A stretch of DNA of 8,213 nt. Origin: Bacteroidota bacterium (GTDB taxonomy: Bacteria; Bacteroidota; Ignavibacteria; UBA10030). Position 1 is the stretch's first letter, and each line of letters begins with the position of its first letter. The stretch lies in contig JALONE010000026.1 in the NCBI GenBank assembly GCA_025455125.1, positions 1 through 8,213 on the forward strand. The letters run 5' to 3'. This document shows, piece after piece, positions 1 through 7,182 of the stretch. Position numbers and translations under genes: made by a program. Under the pieces are notes generated by a model. The model was not told the DNA's origin. It made no database searches and saw only the letters and a program-made list of their open reading frames with translations.

Positions 1-1
1 T

Positions 2-424
2 TTCTGGGATCCCGCATTTCTCACGCAAAGCATCGGTGCTGCATATCAGCCTGTCCCGGAAGTGAAGACCCGGCTTGGGGCCGGATTACGCGAGATCTTG
101 ACCTCCAACTATACACAGTATTCGGACGATCCTTCGACCTTGCTCGAGAAGGAAACCTCGAAGATCGACGGCGGTCTAGAATCGGTCACAGAGATCGATG
201 CGCCGATCGCAGAGAACATGGTATTCAAAGCAAAGTTGGAACTGTTTGCCCCGTTTAAAACGATGGACCAGGTCATTGTCCGGAGCGATAATACGATCGC
301 GGCGAAGATCAATCAGTATTTTTCCGCGAACCTGAATGTTCAGTTCATCAACGAACGGGCGATCACTCCGCGCACGCAGATCAAGCAGACGATCGCGCTG
401 GGATTCTCCTACGTACTGTTGTAA
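2..424 (+). CDS. DUF3078-like outer-membrane beta-barrel protein, C-terminal part (5' truncated)
   Basis: The frame is open from base 2 to a TAA at 422-424, giving about 140 residues with no start inside the window. A GTG at 62 lies in the middle of the fold and is probably not the real start. The visible part begins FWDPAFLTQSIGAAYQP and continues with alternating hydrophobic/polar strands (KTRLGAGLRE, VFKAKLELFAPF, KINQYFSANLNVQFI, IKQTIALGFSYVLL). This pattern resembles the C-terminal half of DUF3078 proteins, predicted outer-membrane beta-barrels of Bacteroidota and relatives, and the last strand ends at the C-terminus as barrels usually do. No enzymatic motif is visible and the cellular role is unknown. 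It lies 75 bp upstream of the molybdenum hydroxylase cluster and shows no evident functional link to it. The family call rests on remembered pattern similarity; the barrel topology is an inference. Confidence 0.6.
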   Translation, partial: FWDPAFLTQSIGAAYQPVPEVKTRLGAGLREILTSNYTQYSDDPSTLLEKETSKIDGGLESVTEIDAPIAENMVFKAKLELFAPFKTMDQVIVRSDNTIAAKINQYFSANLNVQFINERAITPRTQIKQTIALGFSYVLL

Positions 425-486
425 CAGCAGCTCGGAGTTCGGGATTGGGAATGCAGAGTCAGAAGTGGAAACTGCGGAACTGATGC

Positions 487-492
487 AAGGAG
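487..492 (+). promoter_or_regulatory. Shine-Dalgarno site for the [2Fe-2S] subunit gene
   Basis: AAGGAG lies 7 nt upstream of the ATG at 500 and fixes that start. The rest of the 75-bp gap after the preceding stop (425-499) is purine-rich. It contains a short imperfect 6-bp repeat (GGGATT GGGAAT around 440-451), but I see no convincing promoter or terminator in it. Confidence 0.7.
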
Positions 493-499
493 AAGAAAG

Positions 500-964
500 A
501 TGGCATCGATCACTTTCGTTCTGAACGGTAAACGGACGACCGTTGATGTCGATTCTGATACGCCTCTGCTCTGGGTCTTGCGCGACACGCTGGGACTCAC
601 GGCGACCAAGTACGGATGCGGAGAGGGCATTTGCGGCTCTTGCACCGTGCTGATGGATGGAGAAGCGACGCGTTCATGCGTCACACCCGTGCAACTCGCC
701 GAAGAGAAGACGATCGTGACACTCGAAGGGCTCGGCGCCGAACGACTCCACGCACTCCAGGAGGCGTGGATCGAGGAGGAAGTTCCCCAGTGCGGCTACT
801 GCCAGCCGGGACAGATCATGACCGCCGCCGCGCTTCTCCAGGCGAACCCGAAGCCATCCGACAAAGAGATCGACGAGATGATGTCCTCGGTTCTCTGTCG
901 GTGTGGGACCTACCCGCGCATCAAACGAGCCATCAAGCGTGCGGCCCAAGGAGGTGGACAATGA
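500..964 (+). CDS. [2Fe-2S] electron-transfer subunit of a molybdenum hydroxylase (IorA/CoxS-type)
   Basis: This 154-residue protein is the small iron-sulfur subunit of a xanthine-oxidase-family enzyme. It would pass electrons from the molybdenum site of its partner to an external acceptor. The N-terminal plant-ferredoxin-like domain (about 1-75) has C40, C45, C48 and C60 in the pattern CGEGICGSC...C for one [2Fe-2S] cluster. The C-terminal four-helix domain (about 80-150) has CGYC at 98-101 and CRC at 133-135 for the second. All eight cysteines are present and the length is normal for the family. There is no signal peptide, so if the complex is periplasmic this subunit must be carried out with the Tat-exported large subunit, as is known for related enzymes. 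The stop overlaps the next start by 4 bp (ATGA), which indicates translational coupling. The family call is firm; the choice between isoquinoline oxidoreductase, aldehyde oxidoreductase or another substrate is open. Confidence 0.95.
   Translation: MASITFVLNGKRTTVDVDSDTPLLWVLRDTLGLTATKYGCGEGICGSCTVLMDGEATRSCVTPVQLAEEKTIVTLEGLGAERLHALQEAWIEEEVPQCGYCQPGQIMTAAALLQANPKPSDKEIDEMMSSVLCRCGTYPRIKRAIKRAAQGGGQ
948..955 (+). promoter_or_regulatory. Strong Shine-Dalgarno site for the molybdenum subunit, inside the [2Fe-2S] gene
   Basis: AAGGAGGT sits 5 nt before the ATG at 961, within the last codons of the upstream gene. It decides the start of the molybdenum subunit. The same frame stays open back to 616, but that extension only reads the [2Fe-2S] gene out of frame. 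Confidence 0.85.
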
Positions 965-3054
965 CCTCCTCCAATACGATCGATCGCCGCGAATTCATCA
1001 AGGTCGCCTCCGCGGCCGGCACTGGTCTCGTTCTTGCCTTCTATCTTCCCGCCACAGCGGACGCGGCCGTCGACACATCGGGTGGAACATTCGAACCGAA
1101 CGTCTGGCTTCGAATCGGGACGGACAACCGCGTAACCATCACGCTCTCCCGCTCAGAGATGGGACAAGGCATCATGACGTCGATGGCGATGATCGTCGCC
1201 GACGAACTGGATGCCGACTGGAAGAACGTCTCGGTTGAACAAGCGATCGCCCATCCGAAGAAGTACGGAAGCATGTCGACGGGAGGAAGTTGGAGCATTC
1301 GCGGACACTGGGATATCTGGCGCAAAGCAGGTGCAACGGCACGCATGATGCTGCTCTCGGCCGCTGCTGCGCAATGGAAGGTCGAGCCTTCGACCTGCAA
1401 GACCGAACCGAATGTTGTTCTCCATTCCACAGGGAAGAAACTGTCGTACGGCGAACTGGCAAGCGCGGCCGCGGCCCTCCCCGTTCCCACTGACGTTGTG
1501 CTGAAGGATCCCTCGGCGTTCCGCTACATCGGGAAGCGGATGAAGAGGCTGGACACGCCTGCCAAGGTGAAGGGAACAGCCATCTTTGGAATCGACATCC
1601 GTCGTCCCGGGATGCTCTTCGCCTCCGTCGAGCAGTCTGCCGTGTTCGGCGGAAAGGCCGTCTCACACGACGCAACGCAAGCGCTCGCAATTCCCGGCGT
1701 CGTCCGCGTTCTCCCGACGGCCAAAGGCATTGCCGTCGTTGCCACCTCCACGTGGGCCGCGTTCCAAGGACGCGAAGCGTTGAAGATCACCTGGGACGAA
1801 GGCCAGTGGGCCACTCAATCGTCTGAATCGATCTGGGCGACATTCGCAGAGCTTTCGAAAGAACCCGGAACTTCCGGAGACAAGGCGGGAGACGCGCTCG
1901 CAGCACTTCCCGCGGCGGCAAAGACTGTCGAGGCGATCTATCGCGCTCCCCTGCTTGCCCACGCCACGATGGAGCCGATGAACTGCACGGCAGATGTGCG
2001 CACAGACGGCACCTGCGAACTGTGGGTTCCGTCGCAGTCTCCGCAAGCGGCACAAACGGAAGCGGCGCGGGTCCTCGGCGTCGATGTTGAACGCGTGAAG
2101 GTTAATACCACGCTTCTGGGCGGCGGATTCGGCCGGCGTCTGGCTGCAGATTATGTCACCGATGCCGTTCAGTTGTCGAAGGAGTTGGGAAAGCCGGTGC
2201 AGGTCGTCTGGACGCGCGAAGACGACATGCAGCACGATCTCTACCGGCCAATGACCTACAACGTCTTCCGCGGCGGGCTGGATGCGGCGGGAGAGCTCAT
2301 CGCGTGGCATCATCGAATCGTCGGACCGAATTCGCGCGGACTGGTGACCGGAGGCTCCAAGCCGCCATACGCAATCCCGAATTATTTGGTCGACTACCAT
2401 CTCAAGGAGGTCGGCGTTCCCATTGGTGCATGGCGCGCGGTCGGACCGACGCAGAATGGATGGGTCGTGGAATCATTCGTGGACGAGATGGCACATGCGG
2501 CAAAGAAGGATCCGTATGAATTCCGGCGTGCGCTGCTCGCGAATTCTCCCCGGCTCAAGCGGGCGCTCGAATTCGCCGCAGACAAGGCGAAGTGGGGATC
2601 GAAATTGCCGAAGGGTGTTGGTCGCGGCATTGCAGCGGTCGAGAGTTTCGGCAGCTCCGTTGCCGAAGTCGCCGAGGTCTCGGTGGAGGACGGCAAACTC
2701 CGCATTCATCGCATCGTTGTCGCCGTCGATTGCGGTCCTGTCGTCAATCCCGATACCATCGAAGCGCAGGTCGAGAGTGCGCTCGTCATGACCTTGACCG
2801 GAATGATCAAGGATGAGATCACGATCGAACGCGGACGGGTGAAGCAAAGCAACTTCGACGATCACCGCTTGTTGACATTCGAAGAAATGCCGAAGGTCGA
2901 GGTCTATACGATTCCCAGCACTGAGCCGGTCGGCGGTATCGGAGAACCCGCCCTTCCACCGGCAGCACCGGCGATCTGCAACGCCATCTTCGCCGCAAGC
3001 GGGATCCGCATTCGGACGCTGCCGTTGGGACCCGACACGCTGAGAAAGCGATAA
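961..3054 (+). CDS. Molybdopterin-binding subunit of a periplasmic molybdenum hydroxylase (IorB-like, aldehyde oxidase/xanthine dehydrogenase superfamily)
   Basis: This 697-residue catalytic subunit would hydroxylate an aldehyde or N-heterocycle with water-derived oxygen. The N-terminus carries a twin-arginine signal (DRREFIKVAS, R9-R10), a hydrophobic stretch at about 16-30, and a plausible A-D-A cleavage site near residue 35, so export to the periplasm is predicted. Family motifs follow in order: SEMGQGIMTSMAMIVADEL (65-83); STGGSWSIRGHWD (106-118); RLDTPAKVKGTAIFGID (196-212), where the a/b hammerhead domain begins; the molybdopterin-binding GGGFGRR (387-393); GAWRAVGPTQNGWVVESFVDE (about 489-509); and GGIGEPALPP (658-667), whose E662 is the likely catalytic glutamate. 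The form is that of IorB-type proteins, which pair with a separate two-cluster [2Fe-2S] subunit and need no FAD subunit. None is encoded here, so the electron acceptor is probably a cytochrome c or similar. The substrate is not readable. The downstream gene starts 23 bp later. Confidence 0.92.
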   Translation: MTSSNTIDRREFIKVASAAGTGLVLAFYLPATADAAVDTSGGTFEPNVWLRIGTDNRVTITLSRSEMGQGIMTSMAMIVADELDADWKNVSVEQAIAHPKKYGSMSTGGSWSIRGHWDIWRKAGATARMMLLSAAAAQWKVEPSTCKTEPNVVLHSTGKKLSYGELASAAAALPVPTDVVLKDPSAFRYIGKRMKRLDTPAKVKGTAIFGIDIRRPGMLFASVEQSAVFGGKAVSHDATQALAIPGVVRVLPTAKGIAVVATSTWAAFQGREALKITWDEGQWATQSSESIWATFAELSKEPGTSGDKAGDALAALPAAAKTVEAIYRAPLLAHATMEPMNCTADVRTDGTCELWVPSQSPQAAQTEAARVLGVDVERVKVNTTLLGGGFGRRLAADYVTDAVQLSKELGKPVQVVWTREDDMQHDLYRPMTYNVFRGGLDAAGELIAWHHRIVGPNSRGLVTGGSKPPYAIPNYLVDYHLKEVGVPIGAWRAVGPTQNGWVVESFVDEMAHAAKKDPYEFRRALLANSPRLKRALEFAADKAKWGSKLPKGVGRGIAAVESFGSSVAEVAEVSVEDGKLRIHRIVVAVDCGPVVNPDTIEAQVESALVMTLTGMIKDEITIERGRVKQSNFDDHRLLTFEEMPKVEVYTIPSTEPVGGIGEPALPPAAPAICNAIFAASGIRIRTLPLGPDTLRKR

Positions 3055-3077
3055 CTTCGGCGAACGAACATTTATCA

Positions 3078-4100
3078 ATGCCACGACTCCTTGGGCTCTG
3101 CCGAACATCTCACCGGGCGGGACGCCGGCTCGTCGCCCCACTCGCCGGATTCCCCGGTATTCGACTGACGGAAAGCTCGATCAAGCTCGCGCAGCAGAAT
3201 GCGCGGGAGCACGTCAAGGTTCTGCGCGCCATCAACAAGCGATTCTCGCCGGATGTGGTCTTTCCGTTAATGGACCTCTCCGTCGAAGCGAACGCGCTTG
3301 GCCGGCACACAGTGTTCCCCGTGAACGATTCCGCGACGGTTCCGTACGACGCGTTCGATCCGAAAGACATGGCGCGCATGCGTGCGGTCGATCTGGCGGG
3401 GGACAGCCGCATGCGTTCCATCGCCGAGACGGTCCAAGCGTTTCGCGCGTCGAATGAAAGCGGCGCTCTCATCGGCGTATACGTCACAGGACCGTACACG
3501 CTTGCGGCGTTGATCACCGGCGCGGAAGAGGCCGCGCTGGCGACGTGCTGTGATCCGGGGGCGATCCTCTCGCTTTGCCGGCTTGCGACAGACACCGTCA
3601 AGACGTACGCGACGATGCTCATGGATGCCGGCGCCGAAGTGGTCTGCGTGCTCGAGCCCAGCGGCGTGATGCTCGGTCCGGCGGACTTTGACCGTTGTTC
3701 GGGCGCTTTCGTTCGCGAGATCGTCGATTGTTGCCACCGGAGATCGGTCGACTGCATCTATCATGTGTGCGGCAACACGATGCATCTCGCGGAACGGATG
3801 GCCGCCGTGGGCGTCGATGGCATCAGCCTCGATTCGCCGGAAACCGGCGTGAACCTGCATCGCATCGCCCTCGCCCTTGGACCGCGTATCGTCATCATCG
3901 GGAACATCAACCCGACGGCGGTGATGCGGGATGGCACCGTGAACACGGTACGTGACGCCGTCCAGAGTCTTCTTCGCCAGATGCAGGCGTTCCCCAATTT
4001 CATTCTGAGCACCGGATGCGATCTCCCGGAAGATGTACCGCCGGAGAATATCGATGAATTCATGCGCGCCGGCCGCGCGTGGCGCAATGAGGGACCATGA
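3078..4100 (+). CDS. Uroporphyrinogen-decarboxylase-family protein with MtaA/CmuA-type zinc motif
   Basis: This 340-residue protein is predicted to form the UroD TIM barrel. It resembles the methyltransferase branch (MtaA, MtbA, CmuA) more than haem-pathway HemE. It has H229-x-C231-G (YHVCGNT) and C314 (STGCDLPEDVPPENI), which match the His-x-Cys...Cys zinc ligands of methylcobamide:thiol methyltransferases. Other family segments are DLSVEANALG (66-75), VTGPYTLAALITG (136-148), DGISLDSPETGVNL (247-260) and IGNINPTAVMRDGT (274-287). Zinc binding is inferred from these residues. In MtaA-like enzymes zinc activates a thiol to accept a methyl group from a corrinoid protein, but no corrinoid-binding protein is encoded here, so the substrate and reaction are unknown. 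It lies 23 bp after the molybdenum subunit and overlaps the XdhC gene by ATGA, so it belongs to the same cluster. No strong Shine-Dalgarno precedes the ATG, and the first 25 residues are arginine-rich and less conserved-looking, so the exact start is less certain than the rest. Confidence 0.82.
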   Translation: MPRLLGLCRTSHRAGRRLVAPLAGFPGIRLTESSIKLAQQNAREHVKVLRAINKRFSPDVVFPLMDLSVEANALGRHTVFPVNDSATVPYDAFDPKDMARMRAVDLAGDSRMRSIAETVQAFRASNESGALIGVYVTGPYTLAALITGAEEAALATCCDPGAILSLCRLATDTVKTYATMLMDAGAEVVCVLEPSGVMLGPADFDRCSGAFVREIVDCCHRRSVDCIYHVCGNTMHLAERMAAVGVDGISLDSPETGVNLHRIALALGPRIVIIGNINPTAVMRDGTVNTVRDAVQSLLRQMQAFPNFILSTGCDLPEDVPPENIDEFMRAGRAWRNEGP

Positions 4101-5215
4101 ACGAACTACGGGAAATCGTGCAGGGGATGGAGCGACTGGACGCCAAGGGCGAACGGGGCGTGCTGGCGACAGTCATCAACGTGAAAGGATCGGCCTATCG
4201 TCGGGCCGGTGCACGGATGCTGTTCAATGAATCGGGGCGTGAAGCAGGCTTCGTTAGCGCCGCATGTCTTGCCGGAGACCTGCTGGACCGCGCGCGCTCG
4301 GCGATGGAGATCGGATCCGCCCAGCTCGTCACGTACGACAACACTTCCCCCGAAGCGGTGCTCTTCGGGATGAGCCAGGGTTGCACAGGACTCGTGGAGA
4401 TCCTGCTCGAACCGATCACCCCCTTCTCCGGACGGCGGCTCTATCATTTCTTGAAGACGACGCTCGCGCAACGGAAGCCGGCCGTGTTGGCGACCGTGTT
4501 CGCCGCGGATGTGGATGCGCCGGCTTCGCCCGGTGATCACGCCATGCTCTCGGAAGATGGGGCGTTCGATGCGGACATCGAAGACCTGCCGTTGGTGGAC
4601 GAGATCCGTCGTGACGCCCAGGATGTTCTGGAACAACGCAAACCCCTGCGCATCGAGTACGCATCGTCCGCGGGAATCGTTCGGACATTCTTCGACTACA
4701 TTCCCGAGCCTGTTCCCCTCCTGCTGATGGGCGCAGGACCGGAAGCCATCCCGCTTGCGCGATTCGCACAGGAGCTCGGGTGGATCGTCACCGTGACCGA
4801 CTATCGGGCGCCGCTGCTGCGTCCGGAGTTCTTTCCGGGCGTGGACCGGCTGATCGATTGTCCGGTCGAGGAGGTGCCGGACCGCTGCGAGATCACGGAG
4901 CGGACGAACATCGTCGTCACGTATCATCAATTTGATGCGGAGGCCGCGGCGCTGAGGCAGACGCTGTCCGGCGATGCCCGGTATGTCGGAATGCTCGGAC
5001 CGCGCAGCAAGCGGGAGCTGTTGCTGGCGCGATTGGAGTCGGATGGATTCATTCCGTCGGACGAGCAGTTGATGCGTTTGTATTCACCGGTTGGCTTGGA
5101 CATTGGCTCGGAGACGCCGACGGAGATCGCACTCGCCGTTGTGGCGGAGATCCGGGCAACGATCGCAGGACGGGAAGGGGGCCAGTTGCGGCGGCGGGAG
5201 GGGGCGATCCATTGA
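4097..5215 (+). CDS. XdhC/CoxI-family molybdenum hydroxylase maturation factor
   Basis: This 372-residue protein has the two-domain XdhC layout. The N-terminal XdhC/CoxI domain (about 10-110) includes KGSAYRRAGARMLFNESG and a GC at 95-96 before VEILLEP. The C-terminal Rossmann domain starts at PLLLMGAGPEAIPLARFA (207-224), continues through YVGMLGPRSKRELLLARL (296-313), and ends with SPVGLDIGSETPTEIALAVVAEI (330-352). XdhC proteins are cytoplasmic chaperones. They bind molybdenum cofactor, promote its sulfuration, and hand it to xanthine-oxidase-family apoenzymes before folding and export. The likely client is the molybdenum subunit encoded two genes upstream. The loop usually written SGGCLE in this family reads SAACLA here (54-59), keeping only the cysteine C57 and neighbours. 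The ATG overlaps the UroD-family stop (ATGA), so translation is probably coupled. The last 15 residues are basic and low-complexity. Confidence 0.9.
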   Translation: MNELREIVQGMERLDAKGERGVLATVINVKGSAYRRAGARMLFNESGREAGFVSAACLAGDLLDRARSAMEIGSAQLVTYDNTSPEAVLFGMSQGCTGLVEILLEPITPFSGRRLYHFLKTTLAQRKPAVLATVFAADVDAPASPGDHAMLSEDGAFDADIEDLPLVDEIRRDAQDVLEQRKPLRIEYASSAGIVRTFFDYIPEPVPLLLMGAGPEAIPLARFAQELGWIVTVTDYRAPLLRPEFFPGVDRLIDCPVEEVPDRCEITERTNIVVTYHQFDAEAAALRQTLSGDARYVGMLGPRSKRELLLARLESDGFIPSDEQLMRLYSPVGLDIGSETPTEIALAVVAEIRATIAGREGGQLRRREGAIH

Positions 5216-5231
5216 AGTAGGATCCCCTTTT
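5202..5231 (+). terminator. Probable intrinsic terminator at the end of the hydroxylase cluster
   Basis: GATCC (5206-5210) pairs with GGATC (5220-5224) across a 9-nt loop. After a single bulged C at 5205, GGG (5202-5204) pairs with CCC (5225-5227). This gives an 8-bp stem followed directly by TTTT (5228-5231). It overlaps the xdhC stop codon and sits just before a promoter candidate, which suits a transcription-unit boundary. The T-run is short, so termination may be partial. Confidence 0.45.
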
Positions 5232-5239
5232 CAATCTGC

Positions 5240-5270
5240 TTGCCTCGTGAACGGTCTTAGCGTATATTTT
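5240..5270 (+). promoter_or_regulatory. Promoter candidate for the peptidase-mocA unit
   Basis: TTGCCT (5240-5245) and TATATT (5263-5268) are separated by 17 bp, a good fit to a housekeeping -35/-10 pair. Read by the Bacteroidota rule, TTG (5240-5242) followed 20 bp later by TATATTTT (5263-5270) also fits TAnnTTTG at all but the last base. Transcription would start near 5275, leaving about a 40-nt leader before the ATG at 5315. Confidence 0.5.
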
Positions 5271-5314
5271 ACGTTTCTCTAATTTCTCACCCGCTCATTC
5301 GTCGAAAAGACCCA

Positions 5315-7180
5315 ATGCATCTCGAGAACACACGCGCATTCCATCCAGGTTCGAAACGCCACTCCACCCGCCCGCGAGACCGCAAGAGCATAGACGCCGA
5401 ATTCACGTGGGACCTCTCGCCTCTGTATCCGAATGAAGAACGCTGGCGCGGCGCGAAGGAGGCGCTGAAGCGCAAGCTTTCTGATATCGAGACCTTCCGC
5501 GGCACTCTGAACTCATCTGCCGGGCACTTGTTCGATTGCCTCCAACTGGCTTCCGATCTGTATCGCGAATTCGCCCGGCTGTATGTGTACGCGAGCATGC
5601 TGCACGATGAGGACACGCGCATCTCCCGCACGCTAGCCATGCAGCAGGAGATGAGTCAGATCGGCTCCGATCTCAATGCGCGTGGGGCCTTCATCGAGCC
5701 GGAGATCCTAAAGATCGACCCTGACCTGCTCAGGGAATTCCTCACGATCGAGCCCCGCCTGAAGATCTACCGGCATTACCTTGATGACATCCAACGACGG
5801 CGTCCGCATACCCGTACGGAAGGAGAGGAACGCATCATCGCCGATGCCGGCCTGATGGCTGAAGGCGCTGCCGATATCCATGGCATCTTTGCGAATGCGG
5901 AGTTTGACTATCCGACTGTCGTCCTGTCGACGAAGAAGAAGATACGACTAGACCAGGCGAACTTCACGCTGTATCGCGCCAGCCGGAACCGCAGCGATCG
6001 GAAGAAGGTGTTCGACGCATTCTTCGGCCAACTGAACGAATATCGCCGCACATTCGGCACACAGCTGAATGCCGAGGTGCGCAAGAATCTTTTCTACACG
6101 CGGGCGCGCAACTATGAATCCCCACTTCAGAACGCCCTCGATGCGAACAACATTCCGGTCGAGGTCTACCACAATCTGACCGACAATGTGAACCGGCATC
6201 TTGGGACGTTCCACCGCTATCTTGCGCTCCGGAAACGTCTGCTGAAGGTGCCGTCGCTTCACTACTACGACCTCTATGCGCCGCTGTTGAAGCATGTCGA
6301 CCTCGAGTATTCGTACAACGACGCGTGCCGCATCATTCTGGAGGCTTTCCTGCCGTTGGGTCCGGAGTATGTGGACGTCGTCCGACGCGCGTTCCACGAA
6401 CGCTGGATCGATGTGTATCCGACGACGGCCAAGCGTTCCGGCGCTTATTCGAACGGGGCCGCGTACGACGTGCATCCGTACATTCTGCTGAACTACAACG
6501 GCAAGTTCGATGATCTGAGCACGCTGGCTCACGAACTCGGCCATACGATGCACAGTTATTATTCCAACGCGAAGCAGCCGTACGCGACATCACAATACGC
6601 CATCTTCGTGGCGGAAGTCGCCTCGACATTCAATGAGGCCTTGCTGATGGAGCACATGCTGCACATGATCAACGACGATCAGGCCCGTCTGTCGCTCCTC
6701 GGCAATCTTCTTGAGAACATCAAGGGAACCGTGTTCCGACAGACCCAATTCGCCGAATTCGAGCTGCGGATCCATGAAATGGTCCAGCAGGGAGAGGCAC
6801 TCACCGGCGATAATCTGAATGCCCTGTATCTGGACCTCACGCGCAAGTACTACGGCCACAGCTCACACATCTGCGTTGTCGACGATGTGATCCAGGCGGA
6901 GTGGATGTACATCTCCCACTTCTACTACAACTTCTACGTCTACCAATACGCGACGGCATTCACCGCGTCGGCGGCGCTATCGGAAGAGGTGCTCGCAGGA
7001 AACGGCGCCGCACGCGAACGCTACCTGGAATTCCTTGGTGCAGGAAGTTCCGATTACCCCATCACTTTACTCCGCAACGCAGGCGTGGATATGACCACCT
7101 CCAAGCCGTTCGAATTGACGATGCAGAAGATGAACCGCGTCATGGATGAGATGGAGAAGATCCTCAGGAAGCGCCGGTAA
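5315..7180 (+). CDS. pepF: M3-family zinc oligopeptidase (oligoendopeptidase F)
   Basis: This 621-residue cytoplasmic metallopeptidase is predicted to cleave short peptides. FTWDLSPLYPNEERW (30-44) is the usual opening of the PepF family. The helical N-terminal domain (about 45-200) is followed by the catalytic domain. The zinc motif HELGH lies at 406-410 (H406 and H410 as ligands, E407 as catalytic base). The third ligand is E434 in FVAEVASTFNEALL (431-444), 24 residues after the second histidine, as in the M3 thimet/PepF group. The C-terminal part has the typical aromatic segment YISHFYYNFYVYQYATAF (532-549). Length is normal for the family and there is no signal peptide. A basic 25-residue extension precedes the conserved start, and no alternative start codon was found between them. 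It has its own promoter candidate and is followed by a MocA-like gene after 2 bp. The family call is firm; the symbol is by family, and the physiological peptide substrate is unknown. Confidence 0.93.
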   Translation: MHLENTRAFHPGSKRHSTRPRDRKSIDAEFTWDLSPLYPNEERWRGAKEALKRKLSDIETFRGTLNSSAGHLFDCLQLASDLYREFARLYVYASMLHDEDTRISRTLAMQQEMSQIGSDLNARGAFIEPEILKIDPDLLREFLTIEPRLKIYRHYLDDIQRRRPHTRTEGEERIIADAGLMAEGAADIHGIFANAEFDYPTVVLSTKKKIRLDQANFTLYRASRNRSDRKKVFDAFFGQLNEYRRTFGTQLNAEVRKNLFYTRARNYESPLQNALDANNIPVEVYHNLTDNVNRHLGTFHRYLALRKRLLKVPSLHYYDLYAPLLKHVDLEYSYNDACRIILEAFLPLGPEYVDVVRRAFHERWIDVYPTTAKRSGAYSNGAAYDVHPYILLNYNGKFDDLSTLAHELGHTMHSYYSNAKQPYATSQYAIFVAEVASTFNEALLMEHMLHMINDDQARLSLLGNLLENIKGTVFRQTQFAEFELRIHEMVQQGEALTGDNLNALYLDLTRKYYGHSSHICVVDDVIQAEWMYISHFYYNFYVYQYATAFTASAALSEEVLAGNGAARERYLEFLGAGSSDYPITLLRNAGVDMTTSKPFELTMQKMNRVMDEMEKILRKRR

Positions 7181-7182
7181 CC

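Noticed and set aside
416..427. CTGTT-GT-AACAG inverted repeat over the stop of the first gene as a terminator
   Set aside because: The arms are only 5 bp, the 2-nt loop is too tight to form a hairpin with all pairs, and no T-run follows.
436..452. Short GGGATT/GGGAAT repeat as a tandem repeat or mobile-element remnant
   Set aside because: There are only two imperfect units, too little to distinguish from chance.
616..960. N-terminal extension of the molybdenum subunit frame (812 residues from 616)
   Set aside because: The stretch overlaps the [2Fe-2S] gene in another frame and is arginine-rich nonsense. The Tat signal and the AAGGAGGT site place the start at 961.
1663..2400. 245-codon antisense open frame opposite the molybdenum subunit
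   Set aside because: It has arginine- and cysteine-rich composition with no motif, and it lies fully inside a well-supported gene on the other strand.
3078..4100. Naming this gene hemE (uroporphyrinogen decarboxylase of haem synthesis)
   Set aside because: The His-x-Cys and late Cys motifs and the cluster context fit the methyltransferase branch of the family better than HemE.
4106..4930. 274-codon antisense open frame opposite xdhC
   Set aside because: The protein has no recognisable domain, and the overlapping plus-strand frame is a clear XdhC. It is a shadow of GC-rich codon use.
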